NCBI GenBank assembly: GCA_031270755.1
Contig: JAISWV010000131.1
Coordinates: 1-9,145 of the forward strand
DNA length: 9,145 nt
Source: Synergistaceae bacterium
GTDB lineage: Bacteria > Synergistota > Synergistia > Synergistales > Aminobacteriaceae
Direction: 5' to 3'
Shown one piece after another: positions 5,601-9,145 of the stretch. The notes beneath the pieces were generated by a model. That model saw only the letters and a list, made by a program, of their open reading frames with translations. It searched no databases and was not told the origin of the DNA. The position numbers were made by a program, and so were the translations under genes. Numbering within the stretch: the first letter of the stretch is position 1; the number at the start of each line of letters is the position of its first letter.

Positions 5601-6361
5601 GAGCGCAGGAAAAGGAAATTTTCGAGAATATGGAAAAACTGAGCGCCGAAATATATCCCGACCTCACCCAAGACGGCATGATGACCCTTCGAGACGGCAG
5701 GACCGGCGAGCCAATGGAGAAAAAGGTCACCATCGGCTGCATGTACATGCTGAAGCTGATCCATTTGGTGGACGACAAGATCCACGCCCGCTCCACCGGA
5801 CCTTACAGTCTCATCACCCAGCAGCCGCTGGGAGGCAAGGCCCAGTTCGGAGGCCAGCGTTTCGGGGAAATGGAGGTCTGGGCCCTGGAAGGCTATGGCG
5901 CGGCCAACGTCCTGCAGGAGATGCTTACGGTGAAGTCCGACGACATCCGCGGGCGCGACAAAACTTACGAACGCATCGTCAAGGGGCAGAGCCTCGTGAA
6001 ACCCGGCATCCCTGAAAGCTTCAGGGTCTTGGTCAAAGAACTTCAGGGTTTGGGGCTGGACGTGGAAGTGCAGTACGACGACGGCACTATCGGAGGGATG
6101 GTGTTGGACGACGAAGACGAAGACAAAACGATGCACAAGTACAGTGCGGTCGGCGAATCGTCTTTCTTCGAAGAACACGAGGAAGGCAAAGGTGCGGCTC
6201 CACTTTCGACCGAGGCCGGCGAGCCGTCGGATTCGGAAGAACTCATCGAAGACGCGGACATGATCGCCATTCAAGATCTGTTTTTGGAGAAAGACGCTTT
6301 ACCGGAGGGAATGTCTTTGGTAGAAGAAGGGACTGACGAACTATGGCCCGAAGAGAGATAG
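2696..6361 (+). CDS. rpoB: DNA-directed RNA polymerase subunit beta (RpoB)
   Basis: RpoB is the second-largest subunit of core RNA polymerase and forms one side of the active-site cleft. The 1221-residue protein resembles the roughly 1190-residue B. subtilis form, without the large E. coli insertions. In order: the protrusion and lobe fill most of residues 20-430; the rifampicin cluster spans 446-472 with [10 protein letters not shown]; fork and link follow with [17 protein letters not shown] (494-510); GYNFEDAI is at 742-749; [14 protein letters not shown] is at 897-910 with Lys899 and Lys907 near the nucleotide site; and the clamp-binding [20 protein letters not shown] is at 1043-1062. The rifampicin-contacting positions equivalent to E. 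coli Q513, F514, D516, H526, R529, S531 and L533 are unchanged (Q452, F453, D455, H465, R468, S470, L472), so no common target-site resistance change is seen. From about 1127 a long acidic tail follows. The start is fixed by the ribosome-binding site and conserved N-terminus; the stop lies 19 nt inside rpoC. Confidence 0.99.
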   Translation: MPEFVSVSKKRQRYTFGRVHDLIEIPDMIEVQRASYRWFYQSDVAPDSREMQGLQELLYEVFPIESYDGQFALEFVRYYVDNPNLTEEEARQRDMTWARPIRATIRLTNTKLQEIKEEEIFLGDFPVMTERGTFVINGTERVVINQLARSAGVYFTKEDSVPGQEACTAKIIPDRGAWLDFATAPGEIVSVNIDNRKKLPVSLLLKAFGAKDNEEILKLFGAEPTFMEFSEEMKGMLAAGEFHDPEGSLIVARNRPITRDALEKLKQLDPEGRGGIEVQGIDPSLALTLEKDTTQSTDEAMQEIFRRLRPNEPARIENARDYMYSLFFDPRRYTLGRVGRYKLNRRLQLNVSESNRLLTLEDLLSIVHEMFAMRALDKKSDDIDHLGNRRVRSIGELLQNQIRIGLLRMERIAKERMTTIPNLNTAMGRELINVRPIAAALREFYGSGQLSQFMDQTNPLAEVTHRRRLSALGPGGLSRERAGFEARDVHYTHYGRVCPIETPEGPNIGLVSSLTTYARLNEHGFLITPRRKVVNGKLTGAIEFLSADEEDNYHVAMANTPIEEDGVTISGTECPTRHQDDVDMIPVEEVDYMDVSPKQIVSSSTALIPFLEHDDANRALMGSNMQRQAVPLIFPEAPIVGTGVEHRIAKDSGSCVVALDSGEVTWVDSGRIEVRSDKGHSHVYDLIKFRRSNQGTIIHQRPLVEKGERIEKDTIIADGQAVDNGELALGQNVLVAFVPWEGYNFEDAILLSENLVKEDKVSSIHIDEYEIEARETKLGPEEITRDIPNVGEDMLKNLDDSGIIRIGAEVNAGDILVGKVTPKGESDQTPEEKLLRAIFGEKAREVRDNSLKLPHGARGKIVAVKQMTRTDNPEALSPGVIRTVKVYVAQWRKITVGDKMAGRHGNKGVVSRILPVEDMPYLPDGTPVDVVLNPLGVPSRMNLGQVLETIMGFVAMNNNWHVATPVFEGAQEKEIFENMEKLSAEIYPDLTQDGMMTLRDGRTGEPMEKKVTIGCMYMLKLIHLVDDKIHARSTGPYSLITQQPLGGKAQFGGQRFGEMEVWALEGYGAANVLQEMLTVKSDDIRGRDKTYERIVKGQSLVKPGIPESFRVLVKELQGLGLDVEVQYDDGTIGGMVLDDEDEDKTMHKYSAVGESSFFEEHEEGKGAAPLSTEAGEPSDSEELIEDADMIAIQDLFLEKDALPEGMSLVEEGTDELWPEER

Positions 6362-9145
6362 TCGGTGTACGCATCAAGCTGGCTACCCCGGCGCGCATAC
6401 GGGAAATATCCAGCGGCGAGGTAAAGAAACCCGAGACCATCAATTATAGGACCTTGCGCCCGGAAAAAGACGGCCTTTTCTGTGAACGTATTTTCGGCCC
6501 CACGCGGAGCTACGAGTGCGCCTGCGGCAAATACAAGCGCAGCGGGCCGAAGTTTCGCGGCATCATCTGCGACCGCTGCGGCGTCGAGGTGACCGACAAC
6601 CGCGTGCGCCGCGAGCGCATGGGGCATATAGAATTGGCGGCGCCTGTGGTCCATATCTGGTATCTCAGGGGAATTCCGAGCCGCCTCAGCCTGCTCTTGG
6701 GCACCAGCGCCAAAGATCTCGAAAAAGTGGTCTATTTCGCCCCCACCCGGAAAAAAGAGGGGGCCTTCAAGGTCGTGACCGACGGACGTAGGACCGACCT
6801 CATTCGCAAAGGGGCGGTCATCTCGGAAAGCGAGATGAAGGTCCACTCCCATTACGATCCGAAGTTCAAGGCCGAAGAGGCTTACATTCTGGAGTCCGTC
6901 GACAACATTCCCGTCAGCGAGGGGGACGTTTTGACGTCTCATCAGGTGGGGCGCTACAAAACGGAGTACGGCGACGAGATTTTCAAGGTGGAACCCGCTT
7001 TCGAGCTTCTGGAGGAAGTGGAGGACTTTTCCTCGAAGGTGGGCGACATAGTGTCCGAGTCGGAAATGATGCGCCTTTTGGAGCAATATGGAGACCGGGA
7101 CGGCGACAAAGAGCTTTTCAAACGCGCAACCGTCTCCAACAACGCGGCTTTTATCGTCACCGCGGCGCTCAAGTTGCCCTTCGCCAAGGGCAACATCGTC
7201 TCCAAAAGCGAGCTGGAGCTTTTCCAACAAAAATATCCGGGACGTTTTTCGGCGCCCCGTTGGGGAGTCACAATCGACGACCCCTGCTATATCGTCATCG
7301 AGCAGGGCTCGTCCCCCTTCGCCCGGGCCGACGTCGTCTACGACCGACAGCAGAATCTATGCCAGGCCTACGATAAAAAATTCGAGGCGGGAATCGGAGC
7401 CGAGGGCGTGCAAACCATGGTCAACCGGCTGGACCTCGACCTTTTGGCCGCGTCCCTGCGGGAAGAGGTGGCGGAGAGCAGCGGCCAGAAGAAGCGCAAG
7501 CTGGTCAAGCGCCTGCAGGTAGCGGAGGACTTCCGCAAGAGCTCCTCCGAGGCGCAGTCCATGATCCTCGAGGTGCTGCCCGTCATTCCGCCGGATTTGA
7601 GGCCTTTGGTGCAGCTGGACGGCGGGCGTTTCGCCACGTCGGATCTGAACGACCTGTACCGGCGGGTGATCAACCGCAACAACCGGTTGAAGAAACTGCA
7701 GGAGCTTCGAGCCCCCGAGATCATCATCCGCAACGAGAAGCGTATGTTGCAGGAGTCCGCGGACGCCCTCATCGACAACGGAAGGATGGGAAAGGCTGTC
7801 TTGGGCGCGGGGAACCGCCCGCTCAAGAGCTTGACCGACCTCCTGCGGGGCAAAAAAGGGCGTTTCCGCCAGAATCTTCTGGGCAAGCGCGTGGACTACT
7901 CCGGACGTTCCGTCATCGTCATCGGCCCCCAGCTCAAAATCTACCAGTGCGGGCTGCCGAAGCAAATGGCGCTGGAGCTGTTCAAGCCCTTCGTCATCCG
8001 GCAGCTGGTGGAGCGCAGCCTCGCCCCCAACGTGAAAAGCGCCAAGCGCATCATCGAGCGCGGACGTGAAGAGATCTGGGGAATCTTGGAGGAGATCATC
8101 CGCGACCACCCCGTCATGCTGAACCGGGCGCCGACCCTGCACCGCCTGGGTATTCAGGCCTTCGAGCCGGTCCTGATGGAGGGCAAGGCCATCCGCCTCC
8201 ACCCCATGGTCTGCACGGCCTTCAACGCGGACTTCGACGGGGACCAGATGGCGGTCCACGTTCCTTTGTCCATCGAGGCCCAGTCGGAGGCGCGGCTGCT
8301 GATGCTCTCCGCGAACAACCTGCTGTCTCCGGCCAGCGGACGCCCCGTCGTCACGCCGACCCAGGATATCGTGCTGGGGATCTACTACCTGACGGACACC
8401 CACGAGGGCCTGACAGGGGAAGGAATGCACTTTGCCAGCGAAGAAGACGTCCTCTCGGCCTTCGACCATGGAGCGGCGCATCTCAACGCCCGCGTTTGGC
8501 TGAAAATAAATCCCAAGTGGGCGGTGATGCCGGAAGGACGTCGTAAATACCGGGGAACCAAGGGCAAAGCGATTGTCGTCGAGGACACGAAGAAAAGCAA
8601 AATCCCCGACGGCGCTACAGTTTTCGTGGAGACTTCCCCGGGACGGGTTCTTTTCAACAGCATCATCGCGCCCCCCTTGCGTTATGTCAACAAACAACTG
8701 GACAAGAAAAACATGGGGCGCCTTCTGGACGACGCCTACGATAAAGTCGACCGCACCGCGGTGGTGGAGATGCTGGACGCGATCAAGGCCCTGGGGTATC
8801 GCTGGGCGGCGAAAAGCGGCATCAGCTTCGGCGTCGGCTCGATTATCATTCCGCCGGAAAAAGAGGCGATCACGGCCGAAACCATGAAGCAGGACGAGCT
8901 TTTCAAGGAAGAGTACGAGATGGGAGTTTTGACCCAGGACGAGTATCTTTTCCACAAGGAAATGCTCTGGTCGGAGGCCGCCCGAAGGATCGCCGACAGC
9001 ATCGCGGGACATATGGACGAGTCGAACCCGGTCCGCATGATGGTGGACAGCGGCGCGCGGGGAAGCCGGGGACAGATGGGCCAGATGGCGGGGATTCGCG
9101 GCTTGATGTCCGACCCCTCGGGGCGCATCATCGACTACCCGATCA
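6343..9145 (+). CDS. rpoC: DNA-directed RNA polymerase subunit beta' (RpoC), N-terminal 934 residues, runs off the right edge
   Basis: RpoC is the largest core subunit and carries the catalytic magnesium site. Visible in order: the clamp zinc ribbon with Cys59, Cys61, Cys76 and Cys79; [20 protein letters not shown] (93-112); a long lineage-specific insert (about 134-346); [20 protein letters not shown] (425-444) and the lid/rudder region; [20 protein letters not shown] (505-524); [17 protein letters not shown] (593-609); the catalytic NADFDGDQ loop with Asp630, Asp632 and Asp634; and the bridge helix from [13 protein letters not shown] (895-907) to RGLM (919-922). The window ends at residue 934, just before the trigger loop. 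The ATG at 6343-6345 begins inside the rpoB 3' end, giving a 19-nt overlap, with a modest AAGAAGGG site (6324-6331) upstream, which suggests translational coupling. The rest of the gene is not seen. Confidence 0.98.
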   Translation, partial: MARREIVGVRIKLATPARIREISSGEVKKPETINYRTLRPEKDGLFCERIFGPTRSYECACGKYKRSGPKFRGIICDRCGVEVTDNRVRRERMGHIELAAPVVHIWYLRGIPSRLSLLLGTSAKDLEKVVYFAPTRKKEGAFKVVTDGRRTDLIRKGAVISESEMKVHSHYDPKFKAEEAYILESVDNIPVSEGDVLTSHQVGRYKTEYGDEIFKVEPAFELLEEVEDFSSKVGDIVSESEMMRLLEQYGDRDGDKELFKRATVSNNAAFIVTAALKLPFAKGNIVSKSELELFQQKYPGRFSAPRWGVTIDDPCYIVIEQGSSPFARADVVYDRQQNLCQAYDKKFEAGIGAEGVQTMVNRLDLDLLAASLREEVAESSGQKKRKLVKRLQVAEDFRKSSSEAQSMILEVLPVIPPDLRPLVQLDGGRFATSDLNDLYRRVINRNNRLKKLQELRAPEIIIRNEKRMLQESADALIDNGRMGKAVLGAGNRPLKSLTDLLRGKKGRFRQNLLGKRVDYSGRSVIVIGPQLKIYQCGLPKQMALELFKPFVIRQLVERSLAPNVKSAKRIIERGREEIWGILEEIIRDHPVMLNRAPTLHRLGIQAFEPVLMEGKAIRLHPMVCTAFNADFDGDQMAVHVPLSIEAQSEARLLMLSANNLLSPASGRPVVTPTQDIVLGIYYLTDTHEGLTGEGMHFASEEDVLSAFDHGAAHLNARVWLKINPKWAVMPEGRRKYRGTKGKAIVVEDTKKSKIPDGATVFVETSPGRVLFNSIIAPPLRYVNKQLDKKNMGRLLDDAYDKVDRTAVVEMLDAIKALGYRWAAKSGISFGVGSIIIPPEKEAITAETMKQDELFKEEYEMGVLTQDEYLFHKEMLWSEAARRIADSIAGHMDESNPVRMMVDSGARGSRGQMGQMAGIRGLMSDPSGRIIDYPI

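Noticed and set aside
5252..6274. 340-codon open frame antisense to rpoB 3' part
   Set aside because: His/Val-rich shadow of the real gene, no homology.
7357..9012. 551-codon open frame antisense to rpoC
   Set aside because: Shadow of rpoC; composition is that of an antisense frame.

Overview
This is a bacterial chromosomal segment of moderately high GC, with an AT-rich 729-bp divergent intergenic region in the middle. The left arm (minus strand) carries methionine biosynthesis: metY (O-acetylhomoserine sulfhydrylase), then the 5' part of metX (homoserine O-acetyltransferase), which runs off the left edge. The right arm (plus strand) carries rpoB complete and rpoC for its first 934 codons, running off the right edge. 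The RpoC N-terminal part carries a long insert of the kind known from Thermus/Thermotoga-type beta' subunits and absent from E. coli and B. subtilis. With the overall RpoB/RpoC character this suggests a deep-branching, non-Firmicutes lineage such as Synergistota. That placement is inference (about 0.4 confidence), not proof.

The most interesting part is the metY leader (about 2297 down to 1967, minus strand). A near-consensus promoter (TTGACA, 17 bp, TACAAT) is followed by about 150 nt of untranslated RNA. Next comes a 31-codon ORF with a strong ribosome-binding site that encodes a methionine-rich peptide: 7 Met in 31, five of them in residues 14-20 (MSMMMCM). After it come a small hairpin, a strong Rho-independent terminator (12-bp stem, 8-T tract), and the metY ribosome-binding site and start. 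Three copies of GGATCC lie in the Shine-Dalgarno region of the leader ORF, in its 3' part, and in the 5' arm of the terminator. They allow mutually exclusive 1:2 (protector), 2:3 (antiterminator) and 3:4 (terminator) pairings. This is the layout of classical amino-acid attenuation (trp, his, leu leaders), here apparently sensing methionine. I see no SAM-I riboswitch or T-box signature in the leader.

The stretch between the two divergent promoters (2334-2617) has no supported gene. It contains several short tandem duplications and an 11-bp inverted repeat around two tandem TATAAT boxes. rpoB has its own promoter (TTGACG, 17 bp, TATGAT) and a strong ribosome-binding site. No rplJ/rplL lies just upstream, unlike the common rplKAJL-rpoBC order. 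rpoB and rpoC overlap by 19 nt and are presumably translationally coupled. The metY-metX and rpoB-rpoC units are functionally separate and share only the divergent intergenic region.
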